DNA from: a virus
IMG/VR virus record: IMGVR_UViG_3300042296_000700
Coordinates: 43,128-107,127 of that record
Reading direction: 5' to 3' (one strand)
Length of the DNA stretch: 64,000 nt
The translations under genes were made by a program, and so were the position numbers. Positions 7,330 through 16,279 of this stretch are shown in pieces; the stretch's first letter is position 1, and each line of letters opens with the position of its first letter. The notes beneath the pieces were generated by a model. That model was given only the letters and a program-made list of their open reading frames with translations. It ran no database searches and was not told where the DNA came from.

Positions 7330-8808
7330 ATGCCTGGTGTACAAATTACAACTGCAGTACGTACAGGGCCTGCAGTAACTGGTACTGCTCCCGACTCAAC
7401 ATTTTTTATTGTTGGTCGTACGGAGCGAGGGACAGACTCTGGGGCTAAACTCGTAACTAGTCTTGATGAGTACGTAACGTACTTTGGTGGCTACGTAGCC
7501 GACCAGTACACTTACTCAAGTGTTCGCACGTTCTTTGAAGAGGGTGGAGCAAATTGCTACGTCTCTCGCGCATCTGCTGCTGACGGCGTTGCTGCCTTCC
7601 GTGACTGCGCCGCCGCAACAGGCGGAATCAAACTTACTGCTGTCGGCAAGGGAACATGGGGCAATAATATCGGCATTCTTGTTACCGTCGCTGGTGGCAC
7701 GATGGCTGTCACGTTAACCTACGGAGCAACCCCTGTAACATTTTTCTCTGTAACCGTCAGCAGCATTGCTGAACTTGTTACAGCATTAGAGAACGACCTT
7801 GTCGCCCCTAACTATGTTTCTGTTGCGCTTCTCGCTTCAACAAACACAAGCACCCTCCTCACAACGATGGCTACAGCAGGTTCACTTGCAACTGGTTCTG
7901 ACGGCGCCATTGCTCTTACCGATTACACCGCCGCACTTGGCGACTTCACCGAAGAACTCGGTGGCGGATGTGTAGCAATCCCAGGTGTCGCTACTGGCAC
8001 AATCGGCACAGACGACGATGTCTATGAAGCAATCAAGACACACGCCATGCAGTTCAACCGCATCGGTCTCTGTTCTTTCGCAAGCGGAGCATCAGATTCA
8101 GCGGTTCGTACGAACTCAACAACGTACGGCGCTTCTGACAACACTGGTCACGAATACCTTGCATTCTTCTACCCATGGGTAACAATCCCATCAGGTACTG
8201 GCGTCACACTCACCATTCCGCCTGAAGGATATGTTGCAGCCGTACGGTCAAAGACACAGAACTCAACTGGTTCATGGAAAGCGTATGCTGGTGTTGCTTC
8301 AAATGCACGATTCGTCACTGGAATCGCTACCGCCATCAGTGCAACCACTGGCGACCTGCTTGACGCAGCACGCGTCAACGCACTTCGTGTGATTTCTAAC
8401 GACATCCGCATCTACGGTGCCCGTTCACACTCAACGGTGACTGCACAGTGGCGTTTCATCACGGCACGTGAAGTTATCAACTATGTGGTCAACCAAGCCA
8501 ACATCGCTCTTGAGCCGCTCGTTTTCTCAACAATTGATGGTCGTAAGACGATTTATGCTGACGTTACTGCAGCACTTCAGTCAGTGCTTGAACCAGTCCG
8601 TATCGCTGGAGGCTTGTACGAAGGCTTCAACGCTGCTGGCAAGCGCCTTGACTACGGTTACACCATCAAGGTTGATGACGCTCTGAACCCTGCAAGTCAA
8701 CTGGAAACAGGACTTATCAAGGCTCAGGTCGGTATCCGAGTCTCCACTATTGGTGACAAGATTACTGTCAATATCGTTAAGTCAAACCTGACAACCGCTC
8801 TGGTATAA
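7330..8808 (+). CDS. Tail sheath protein
   Basis: 492 residues with GGAGGA upstream. The N-terminus (MPGVQITTAVRTG), the DSTFFIVGRTERG strand and VRTFFEEGGANCYVSR are typical of contractile-tail sheath subunits; the C-terminal domain (LEPVRIAGGLYEGF and VGIRVSTIGDKITVNI) is the conserved interlocking part. A variable domain sits at about residues 95-190. The protein forms the contractile outer tube and proves myovirus morphology together with the tube gene that follows. Confidence 0.92.
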   Translation: MPGVQITTAVRTGPAVTGTAPDSTFFIVGRTERGTDSGAKLVTSLDEYVTYFGGYVADQYTYSSVRTFFEEGGANCYVSRASAADGVAAFRDCAAATGGIKLTAVGKGTWGNNIGILVTVAGGTMAVTLTYGATPVTFFSVTVSSIAELVTALENDLVAPNYVSVALLASTNTSTLLTTMATAGSLATGSDGAIALTDYTAALGDFTEELGGGCVAIPGVATGTIGTDDDVYEAIKTHAMQFNRIGLCSFASGASDSAVRTNSTTYGASDNTGHEYLAFFYPWVTIPSGTGVTLTIPPEGYVAAVRSKTQNSTGSWKAYAGVASNARFVTGIATAISATTGDLLDAARVNALRVISNDIRIYGARSHSTVTAQWRFITAREVINYVVNQANIALEPLVFSTIDGRKTIYADVTAALQSVLEPVRIAGGLYEGFNAAGKRLDYGYTIKVDDALNPASQLETGLIKAQVGIRVSTIGDKITVNIVKSNLTTALV

Positions 8809-8818
8809 CGGAGGAAAA

Positions 8819-9283
8819 ATGCCTGATTCAATGCGTAAACTCGCAGCACAACGCCAGATTGTGGCGAAGATTGCACCAAGTGTCTCTGGCACTGGTCAAC
8901 TCTTTGCCGACTACTTCACACAGGTTTCTGGTGGAGAGATTTCCGCTTCCGTGGAAAAGGTCTACCACGGCAAGTCGTTGTTCCCTGAGACACTGTGTGC
9001 CCCAGCAGAAATTGGCGACATCACCGTTACTGGCTATGTCTCCTATGACTCTTCGTTTCTTGTCAAGTTGCAAGACCTCCGTCAACTGGTAGGTCGTATC
9101 TATTACGATATTACTGTTCAAATATTTGACTGTGACCTTAGTGTTCCTGGTGCTGACCGCTTCTACTCCAAGGCTCTCCTTGTTGGTTTGAGCGAAGGCG
9201 AAGGCGATGCCTCCTCGGGAACTCCAGCAACTTTTGCGCTGACCTTCAGTATTTCAACTGTTTCTGTTCCAGCAACAGCATAA
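8819..9283 (+). CDS. Tail tube protein
   Basis: 154 residues, close to the usual size of contractile-tail inner tube proteins, 11 bp after the sheath gene with an ACGGAGG ribosome site. The order of strands (GGEISASVEKVYHGK, GDITVTGYVSYDS, YYDITVQIFDCD) and the central helix fit the gp19/Hcp-like tube fold. It would polymerise into the DNA conduit under the sheath. Confidence 0.85.
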   Translation: MPDSMRKLAAQRQIVAKIAPSVSGTGQLFADYFTQVSGGEISASVEKVYHGKSLFPETLCAPAEIGDITVTGYVSYDSSFLVKLQDLRQLVGRIYYDITVQIFDCDLSVPGADRFYSKALLVGLSEGEGDASSGTPATFALTFSISTVSVPATA

Positions 9284-9337
9284 TTTTTTAAGGCAAGTTG
9301 CACTTGCGCTCAAGAAATATAGTGCTAGGCTCACGGC

Positions 9338-9856
9338 ATGGATGAAAACAACTCATATTCAATCGTAAGCAATATCCCTAGTGATACAAGCGACGAATCG
9401 TCAAACAATGTGCTGGCTGCTCTTAAGGCTGTTATCAGCAAGAGCGTAAAACGCCCTGACATTTATATTGAGATTCCAGAACGCCCAGGCGTTTCTGTGC
9501 GTGTTTCACCGAATATCACACAGCAACAGTTGAAAGCATGGCGCAAAAACGCTGGCGATGACACTAAGGCTGGAATGGACACCGTCAAGTTTGCTTGTGC
9601 CGTTATTGGTCATACGACAACTGGCATCGCTTTCAACAACGAAATTGTTAGCGATGACCGTGGAACTGCTGTCACTTTCGCTTCGCCAGAAATCCTTGCG
9701 ATGACGAACACGACACGCCCACTGCCAGATTGTGTAAAAGCATTCTTTGGTATTGAGCCTCACGTTGAAGCAGCCGCTGTAGCCATCATGGAGGCTTCAG
9801 GTTACGGAGATACGGTGGAAACCGCGGACCCTACGAGGACGTCCTCTTCAGACTGA
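9338..9856 (+). CDS. Tail assembly chaperone, upstream (zero-frame) product
   Basis: 172 residues, located between tube and tape measure genes where tail assembly chaperones lie. The folded part covers about residues 40-160 (RPDIYIEIPERPGVSVRVSP and KFACAVIGHTT). It ends TSSSD after the zone where ribosomes can change frame. Like lambda G, it would be the abundant short form that coats the tape measure protein. There is no strong ribosome site before the ATG. Confidence 0.75.
   Translation: MDENNSYSIVSNIPSDTSDESSNNVLAALKAVISKSVKRPDIYIEIPERPGVSVRVSPNITQQQLKAWRKNAGDDTKAGMDTVKFACAVIGHTTTGIAFNNEIVSDDRGTAVTFASPEILAMTNTTRPLPDCVKAFFGIEPHVEAAAVAIMEASGYGDTVETADPTRTSSSD
9817..9832 (+). other. Candidate -1 ribosomal frameshift zone
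   Basis: GGAAACC (9817-9823) and GGACCCT (9826-9832) are both in the X_XXY_YYZ register but are not canonical slippery heptamers. In GGACCCT the A-site codon can re-pair perfectly. The choice between them is open. Confidence 0.45.
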
Positions 9857-10035
9857 CTGAGGACGTCAGAATAGTAAATGCCGCCCGTTTGGGTGAATTA
9901 TTTGGGACAGACCCCATAGCGTTGCTCAACTGCTCAGAAGATGAGTGGCTCATAAGATTTGCCTGTGCTAAAGTTATAGAGCAAGACCGTGAGCGACAGG
10001 CTAAAGAGTCTGAAAGAACTCGTGGTAAATTTTAA
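9820..10035 (+). CDS. Tail assembly chaperone, frameshift extension (-1 frame)
   Basis: The -1 frame relative to the upstream gene is open from 9769 to a TAA at 10033-10035 and reads ...RGPYEDVLFRLTEDVRIV, then ARLGELFGTDPIALLN, then a charged tail ending RTRGKF. It has no in-frame ATG or GTG, so it must be made by frameshifting, giving a fusion of about 232 residues. This is the conserved G/GT arrangement of tail chaperones, in which the long form recruits tube protein to the tape measure. The exact start of the extension is uncertain within 9769-9853. Confidence 0.75.
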   Translation, partial: NRGPYEDVLFRLTEDVRIVNAARLGELFGTDPIALLNCSEDEWLIRFACAKVIEQDRERQAKESERTRGKF

Positions 10036-10059
10036 ATAGTTTACGCTTTTGGGGTTCGC

Positions 10060-13000
10060 ATGGCTGAGCAAGTCACCATTAAAATTAATGTAAAGGCTGA
10101 CACTGCTGCTATTGAACGCCTCAGGGCACAGTTAAAGTCGCTTTGCCGTGAAGCCGACGATTGTAGCGACACTTTTGACAAGTACTCCAAAGGACTAAAC
10201 ACCACTAGTACTAGCCAAAAGAAGTTGACAAATACCACAGATGACAACTCTTCAGCAATAAAAAGATTGTCTGGCGCTACACGTGGGGCAGGGAACGATA
10301 ACCGCAAGTTTGGCAAGAGCATGGGGATGCTATCCAAGGTTGGAAAATTTTTTGGCAACATGCTCATGGGAGTAGCCAAGTTAGGTTTTAAATATCTTGC
10401 TATTGAAGCGGCTCTCGCGGCAGCAGTTATTGCCTCATCCGTAGTCTGGTTTAAGGTCGCTAGTGCTTCCGCTAAAGGCTATCAGATGGCTGTTGCAGGT
10501 GCTGGATACGCTTTAACGGTGTTTGCTGCGGCTGGGTCGGCATTTCTGGCTGCTCAAGAACAATTTGCCTCCGTTCAATTTGCCCCCATGTTCACCGAAG
10601 GATTAGTGAACACTAGCGACAAGTTTGAAGCAGCGAACCTTGCTATGAAGTCGTTTGTTAACGATTCGCAACTGGCAGTTTTTGGCACTAAAGCATTGTC
10701 GGGTGCATTTGCTGAAATGGCAAAAAACTTAGACGGTCAGAAACTTGGTCAAGCCACTGGCGCCCTGAGGCAAATGGGAAATGTTGCTGCTGGCATGGGC
10801 GGGGATATTGGTAAGAACTTTGGTGACGTATCCAAGTTTGTTACCTCGTTCATGAAGGAAGGAAAATTAACCGACAAGGTTAAGACGCAGGGTGAAGAAC
10901 TTAGTCCGATATTCAAAAAAGTTATGGAAGAGCAAGTCAAGGCTGGCAACACGACTTATGAAAAGTTTATGGCGACGGTTGGGGACAACGAGACATTTAA
11001 GGAAGCATACGGCGGACAATTAGATGCGTTGAATGACACCGTTGTGGGTCGTTTCAAGTCTGCTATTACAGAAATTAAAAAGAGTTTTACTTCTATGGGT
11101 GCACCTATGCTCGGTCCTCTCACTAAGGCTATTGGTAAAATTAAGAATCTTATTTTGGCGATGTTGATACGTGTCCGTGGAAGTGTTGAGGAGGTTGGTT
11201 CGGGGAGCCTTCTTAACGGACTGATTAAAGGGGTGGAAAAACTTACTCTCCTTATGGGGCGGATGATGACATCCGACATGGCGCAGGCTGGTGGTGCTGT
11301 TGATAAAATAAAAAACGGGTGGAAGTCTGTTCTCAGGGTTTTTGAAAAAATTTCTGATTATCTGCGTCCTTTGCAGGAATCGGCACGAGTTCTGTTTGCT
11401 GCTCTGCAACCCATTCTTGGTGCGCTGTTTGGGAATCTTGATAACACAATTCAAGGCTTGTCTAAATCACTTATTGACAACAAAGACAAGTTCATTCAGT
11501 TCACCACAGGTATTGCCAACTTTATTAAACAGGTCGGCGCATTCGGCATGGTGATAAAAGATATTTTCATTTCGGCTATGCCATTTTTGAGCATAATGTT
11601 AAGTACTTTTACGTTGATTTTTAAGGCTGTAACTAATTTAGTTGACGCAATAATGGACCTTTCTGGACCTCTAGATGTTATTGCTGGTCCGATGCTTGCT
11701 ATTGCTGGCATCGCTGGCGTCATGGGTGGAAAGGCATTATTTAAAGGCGCTGGAGGAGCCACGGGCTTGTTGGGCAAAGGGATGCAGAAGGCAGGTGGCG
11801 GAGGGGCGCTATCAAAAATTGGGGGTGCGGTCGCAACTAATGCGGCAACGATGACTGTTAATGCTGGTGTCGTGAATGTTTTGGGAGGTGCTGCAGGGGC
11901 GGCGGCAAGTTCAGCAGCAGACCTTGCTACTGGCGGAGGCAAGGCTGGCAAAGGTGGAATGTTGTCAAGAGTGAAAGGTTTTTTGAAGGGACCTGGAAAA
12001 TTAGCGAAGATTGGCAAAGTGGCTGGTCCAGCCGCTTTATTGGCTGCTGGTGCTTATGGTGCTCACAAGATTGGCGACTTCGCAGGTAGTAAATTTAAAG
12101 ACAACTCAATCAAGTCAAAGGCAGGCGGTGCGCTTACTGGTGCGGCAGGCGGAGCAGCGATTGGTGCAGCAGTTGGGTCAGTAGTACCAGTTGTTGGTAC
12201 TGCCATGGGTGCAGTCGTTGGAGGAATTATTGGCGGTGTAAGCGGCTGGTTCTCGGCAGGAAAAAATAAAACAAAAGCCCAAAAAGCGGCAAAGAATATG
12301 GTGGAGTCTTACACGAGCGCGGTTGACGAGGCTTTCGCAGACGGTGATGTTGATGCTCTACTAGAGTTAAAAGACGGAATGTTGGCACAAATCGCGGAGT
12401 CTGCTGCGGGGGACATAGAGGTATACAACGCGGAAATTGCAAAACTCCAACCCGAATTAGACAAAATCAATAATCGCATAGAAAAGTTCTCGTCAAACGC
12501 CGAACAAATGGCTAAATGGCTTGGCATAGATGGCGACAAAATGAACGAACTGACCGAAAAATTTGGTTTCCAATTCCAAACCAGATTTGTCAGCATTTTT
12601 GAAGTCATTGGCAGGGCAGGCGAAGAACTTGGTACTGACCTCGCCACGTTCTTTAAAGATGTCATTGACGAAATGAATCAGAAACAGAACGCTGGAATTT
12701 TGGATTTGATGGACCAGCCAGCAAAAATTGCTGCACTTGGTAAGGAAGTTGATGCCTCGCAAGCCGCATATATGAGCGGCGACAACACTGATGAAGCAAA
12801 AGATAAACTAATCAAAGACCAATATGCGTATGCCTTAGAACAAACTGGTGGCGATGCGATGAAGGCTCTCGCTTTAACTCAAGACATGTTTAAGCAAGGT
12901 GACTTAGCGGGGGGCGCATACGAGGGTAAGGGTCAGGCTCTCCTAGACCGCATGGGTGCGGGTGGAATGGGTCTACTGGGCGACAGTACGGAAAGTAGGC

Positions 13001-13551
13001 AGAACCTAGTTAACTTGGCTAGAGATTCTGGTTCGGTAAGTCTTGGTGCGACGCAAGTTGCTGGATTGTCGGGGATTGACCAAAAGTCTGCAGAAAACCT
13101 GATGTTGAATCAGATTGCTACGGGTGGCATTGATGCAGCCATGATGCAGCAAGAGTTGGTGAAGAGTTATGCTTTGACTGCAGCAGGTGAAAAGGGCGGT
13201 ATATCTCAGCAAGATTTCTTGACAGGTTTGAGTGGTGGAATTGAGCAACTCACGGCAATGACTAATAAGGCGATGGAATTGCAATCGTATAGTGACCCGA
13301 CTTATGGGGGTGGCGGAGTTTTGATGAACGCACCTGTTGCTCCTGGCTCTTTATCAACTGGTACTGACGTGCTTAAACCGACTACGGCTACACAGACGAT
13401 TACTGTTGGGGAAACGAAGGTTCAGGTTAGTGGCATTATGAGTCCGAGTGAAGCGCAACTGATTGCTAACGCGATTATGAAGACGCAAACTGGCCTTTGG
13501 GAACGCATACGCTCTGGCACTCTTATTGGCAAACCGTTGCCAGTGGAATAA
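10060..13551 (+). CDS. Tail tape measure protein
   Basis: 1163 residues, the largest gene of the tail module and directly after the chaperones. It has a charged helical N-terminus, a hydrophobic stretch at about residues 105-170 (YLAIEAALAAAVIASSVVW), long helical parts, Gly/Ala-rich segments at about 560-735 with membrane-like GGAAIGAAVGSVVPVVG, and a C-terminal domain near the baseplate. By the usual relation of about 1.5 angstroms per residue the tail would be roughly 170 nm. No lytic domain was recognised. Confidence 0.88.
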   Translation: MAEQVTIKINVKADTAAIERLRAQLKSLCREADDCSDTFDKYSKGLNTTSTSQKKLTNTTDDNSSAIKRLSGATRGAGNDNRKFGKSMGMLSKVGKFFGNMLMGVAKLGFKYLAIEAALAAAVIASSVVWFKVASASAKGYQMAVAGAGYALTVFAAAGSAFLAAQEQFASVQFAPMFTEGLVNTSDKFEAANLAMKSFVNDSQLAVFGTKALSGAFAEMAKNLDGQKLGQATGALRQMGNVAAGMGGDIGKNFGDVSKFVTSFMKEGKLTDKVKTQGEELSPIFKKVMEEQVKAGNTTYEKFMATVGDNETFKEAYGGQLDALNDTVVGRFKSAITEIKKSFTSMGAPMLGPLTKAIGKIKNLILAMLIRVRGSVEEVGSGSLLNGLIKGVEKLTLLMGRMMTSDMAQAGGAVDKIKNGWKSVLRVFEKISDYLRPLQESARVLFAALQPILGALFGNLDNTIQGLSKSLIDNKDKFIQFTTGIANFIKQVGAFGMVIKDIFISAMPFLSIMLSTFTLIFKAVTNLVDAIMDLSGPLDVIAGPMLAIAGIAGVMGGKALFKGAGGATGLLGKGMQKAGGGGALSKIGGAVATNAATMTVNAGVVNVLGGAAGAAASSAADLATGGGKAGKGGMLSRVKGFLKGPGKLAKIGKVAGPAALLAAGAYGAHKIGDFAGSKFKDNSIKSKAGGALTGAAGGAAIGAAVGSVVPVVGTAMGAVVGGIIGGVSGWFSAGKNKTKAQKAAKNMVESYTSAVDEAFADGDVDALLELKDGMLAQIAESAAGDIEVYNAEIAKLQPELDKINNRIEKFSSNAEQMAKWLGIDGDKMNELTEKFGFQFQTRFVSIFEVIGRAGEELGTDLATFFKDVIDEMNQKQNAGILDLMDQPAKIAALGKEVDASQAAYMSGDNTDEAKDKLIKDQYAYALEQTGGDAMKALALTQDMFKQGDLAGGAYEGKGQALLDRMGAGGMGLLGDSTESRQNLVNLARDSGSVSLGATQVAGLSGIDQKSAENLMLNQIATGGIDAAMMQQELVKSYALTAAGEKGGISQQDFLTGLSGGIEQLTAMTNKAMELQSYSDPTYGGGGVLMNAPVAPGSLSTGTDVLKPTTATQTITVGETKVQVSGIMSPSEAQLIANAIMKTQTGLWERIRSGTLIGKPLPVE

Positions 13552-13559
13552 GGAATATA

Positions 13560-14360
13560 ATGGCTTATCAAATTGACAACACAAGAAATGCCACGCGCAC
13601 TATTGGTACAACGGCAAGAGCAAAACTTGGTACAAAAGTCGTCAAAATTCAGCGCAGCAACATTTCTAAAGCGATAAATCTTGACGAAAATAGAACTACT
13701 GCTTTCATGCGATTATTGCCAATTCAGGGCGAAGACACGATTTACGAATTTCATTTCCCGTTTTCTCCTATCAATATTTCTTATGATGGTTTATCAAACG
13801 AAATAGCAGAGATTGACAGACCTGGTGCAACTTCAATTCTTGCTTTCAAAAAACATCAATTGATGAAAGTTTCTTTTGATTTCGTTGTTGCTGTACCATA
13901 TGACGGAATAACCACTTCAATTGACTCAGACTTGTTTCTTTTGCGTACGATGGCTGAGCATACGACTCGTCCTGTCCGTGTTTTTAATCTTGACCAAATG
14001 TTTGAGCGCACGGCGCGGCGTAGGTATCAACCCGCAAATACTCGGCATAGGTCATATCAGACGAAATTTCGTATTGCCGAGTTAAACTTCACGAGTGTTA
14101 AAAGGAACATGGCGGGGAAAATTACTCAGGCTGACTGCAAGATTACATTGATTGAAGACGTGAACCCTAAAATTGATGTCGCGCTCATCCCAAGGTTTGT
14201 GCCGCCACCAACAATTCCCAAAAAGACCACTAAGACACCCCCACCAGGTAGCAAGAAGGGTCATCCGAAGGCTTCCACTGGTACTGACGCTATGGCTAAA
14301 TCAAACTTCCCATGGGTTGTTAAACCAGTAGTGCGAACTGTCGGCCCACGAGACCGTTAG
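13560..14360 (+). CDS. Baseplate/tube-initiator-type protein after tape measure
   Basis: 266 residues. The start is the ATG at 13560 after AAGGAA; an upstream in-frame start would lie inside the tape measure gene. Residues 55-210 are beta-rich (YEFHFPFSPINISYDGLS and KVSFDFVVAVPYDG) and resemble the XkdP/gp53-type proteins that link tube to hub. The C-terminus is Pro/Lys-rich and probably flexible; no clear LysM domain is visible. Gene order supports a baseplate role. Confidence 0.6.
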   Translation: MAYQIDNTRNATRTIGTTARAKLGTKVVKIQRSNISKAINLDENRTTAFMRLLPIQGEDTIYEFHFPFSPINISYDGLSNEIAEIDRPGATSILAFKKHQLMKVSFDFVVAVPYDGITTSIDSDLFLLRTMAEHTTRPVRVFNLDQMFERTARRRYQPANTRHRSYQTKFRIAELNFTSVKRNMAGKITQADCKITLIEDVNPKIDVALIPRFVPPPTIPKKTTKTPPPGSKKGHPKASTGTDAMAKSNFPWVVKPVVRTVGPRDR

Positions 14361-14370
14361 TGTGTGAAAA

Positions 14371-15648
14371 ATGATTGATGCAACAATTTTTCGTCCTGTT
14401 GGCGCACCCCCACCAGGTTACCCTTACGCCCAAGCAATAAATTCATACGGCAATATAGACATGTTGAACCGCCCTAGAATTGTTAATGCGGACGGAAGTA
14501 TTTCAACTGTTCGCAGTATAAGTATTTCGGAAAGTATTACTCGTGGTGACACAAAGTTTACGATTCAAGTATTGATTCCTACAGTTTTTAAAGATGGAGT
14601 CGTTTCTGACGCAGTTGCTATAAGCAGGTATAAAAAAAGCGGTGAGCATCTTGGGAAGTTTTCTACCGTAAAAGACGTTAATCGTTATTCCATTATGTTG
14701 CACGATATGGAAGAAGCAAGAATTAATGGCGAAGAATACGAACAAAAATTTTCTAGTCCTGACCAGACCGCCATTTATGATGCGGTAACTTCATTCAAAG
14801 TGAATTATGCGTTGACTGCTGGCGCGGAAATATCTGTTGATTTTGCCGACTATCAAGGACAGATGTTCCTAAATAACTATTTTCAGATTGGTACACAATA
14901 CTTTTATCGCGAAGAACCCTTTCAGATGGCATCTGTTGAAGTCTCGCAAGGAGAAGGTGAATACTGGAATGTTACGTGCAAACTGCGCACATGGCAACAG
15001 CAGCAGATGAAGGAAGATTTACATCCAGAAGTGTTGAAATCTGCTAACGGCTACGATTTTGCTAAAAAACTTGCTGACAAATATGGATTAAAATTTATTG
15101 GTGAAGAAGTTAAAGGTAAACAGCAGGAAATAAAAGTCAAAACTAAAAATAATAAAGAAAGTTCATGGGATGTACTTCAGCGTAGTGCTGGAGATAATCA
15201 GTATTATGCGTTTATTGCGCAGGGTTCTTTGTTTTTTTGTAGTCCACTTTTCCTGTTGGGTCAATGGGGTATTGACGAAACGCCTGGTGTCAAAAAAAAG
15301 TTGATTCGGTACGTACCTCTCGTGTATCCGACACCAGAATCTGAAACACGTTTTCTTCTTATGGGGTTGCCTGAGATGCGTTCTTCGTTTGACTCTCCCA
15401 AAGAGGCTGAGGGTAGCGCGATGTTGTGGCGTGATAATGCAACACAACTTCGTGCTGGGATGACGGTGTATGTTAAGCAAATGGGTATTTATGACGGCGC
15501 ATATATTATTAGTTCGGTTGATTATGCTGAAGGTCAGCCCGAGCCTGTTTCTATCAGTTTTGCTACTGTTACAAAATTGGCTGATGAGGATAAGAAAAAA
15601 GTTGATGAAAAAATTTCAGAAACTACCGTTATTAGTGGGGCGAAATAA
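14371..15648 (+). CDS. Baseplate hub protein (gpD/gp27-like) with N-terminal extra domain
   Basis: 425 residues. Residues 30-115 (IDMLNRPRIVNADGSISTVR and VLIPTV...SGEHLGKF) form a small domain seen at the ends of many phage proteins and not part of a normal hub. The remainder (from about 125) has the hub pattern: FQIGTQYFYREEPFQMASVE, a LysM-like middle and LRAGMTVYVKQMGIYDGAYI. The hub would form the centre of the baseplate and hold the spike encoded next. Confidence 0.7.
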   Translation: MIDATIFRPVGAPPPGYPYAQAINSYGNIDMLNRPRIVNADGSISTVRSISISESITRGDTKFTIQVLIPTVFKDGVVSDAVAISRYKKSGEHLGKFSTVKDVNRYSIMLHDMEEARINGEEYEQKFSSPDQTAIYDAVTSFKVNYALTAGAEISVDFADYQGQMFLNNYFQIGTQYFYREEPFQMASVEVSQGEGEYWNVTCKLRTWQQQQMKEDLHPEVLKSANGYDFAKKLADKYGLKFIGEEVKGKQQEIKVKTKNNKESSWDVLQRSAGDNQYYAFIAQGSLFFCSPLFLLGQWGIDETPGVKKKLIRYVPLVYPTPESETRFLLMGLPEMRSSFDSPKEAEGSAMLWRDNATQLRAGMTVYVKQMGIYDGAYIISSVDYAEGQPEPVSISFATVTKLADEDKKKVDEKISETTVISGAK

Positions 15649-15650
15649 TT

Positions 15651-15938
15651 ATGGCTTATGATTTTCTTAGTGAACCGCAGTTTTATGGTGGTGGAGGAAG
15701 CGAGCCTCAGGCTGCTGGTCTTCATATTGGTATCGTAAAGACTGTTAGTTCAGCCACCAAATCTGTGATGGTTCTTGTCCCTACTATTAACGAATCTGAC
15801 ATGATTGGTCCTTGTCGTATTGTTGTGCCTTTGGTTTCTGGTGCGACAGTTGTTATGCCAGCAATCAACTCAAAAGTTGTTGTTGGATTTCTTGACGGTA
15901 GTTATGACCAGATGGTCTGTTTCGGGAAACTGCTTTAG
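15651..15938 (+). CDS. Short baseplate spike/OB-fold protein (gpV/gp5-like)
   Basis: 95 residues, 2 bp after the hub gene. The strand pattern HIGIVKTV, KSVMVLVP, GPCRIVVPL, AVVMPAINSKVVVGFLDG is that of the OB-fold of gpV/gp5 spikes. The long C-terminal beta helix of full spikes is missing, so the tip may be supplied by another protein. Confidence 0.6.
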   Translation: MAYDFLSEPQFYGGGGSEPQAAGLHIGIVKTVSSATKSVMVLVPTINESDMIGPCRIVVPLVSGATVVMPAINSKVVVGFLDGSYDQMVCFGKLL

Positions 15939-15976
15939 ATAATGAAAATACTTGATTGTTGTGAGAGAATTGATTG

Positions 15977-16279
15977 ATGGACACACTATTACTACCCATG
16001 TCTTTTAGTTCTGGGCAAGCAAAAGTTCTAACTGACGGTACGGATGAGTATTACGCAACATTACTGTCAAGACTTATGCAGATTGAACCAGGCGAATACC
16101 CGATTTCAATCTATTTTGGTGTCCCAGACCCCACATTTAGCAACATTAATCGTGCATCACTTGTAGAATTGGCTTCACAGTTTGTCCCTGAAATTGATAT
16201 ATCTTCTATTGAAAACACGATTGACGAAGATAATCCAGGCGAAGAAACTCTACTCATCTTCTTTGAGAGGGCAGAATGA
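15977..16279 (+). CDS. Baseplate wedge protein (gp25/gpW-like)
   Basis: 100 residues. The ATG at 15977 is preferred over the TTG just before it. The pattern SSGQAKVLTDGTDEYYATLL, then EPGEYPISIYFGVPDP, fits gp25/gpW wedge proteins, which nucleate sheath assembly. It overlaps the baseplate J gene by ATGA, the expected W-J order. Confidence 0.75.
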   Translation: MDTLLLPMSFSSGQAKVLTDGTDEYYATLLSRLMQIEPGEYPISIYFGVPDPTFSNINRASLVELASQFVPEIDISSIENTIDEDNPGEETLLIFFERAE

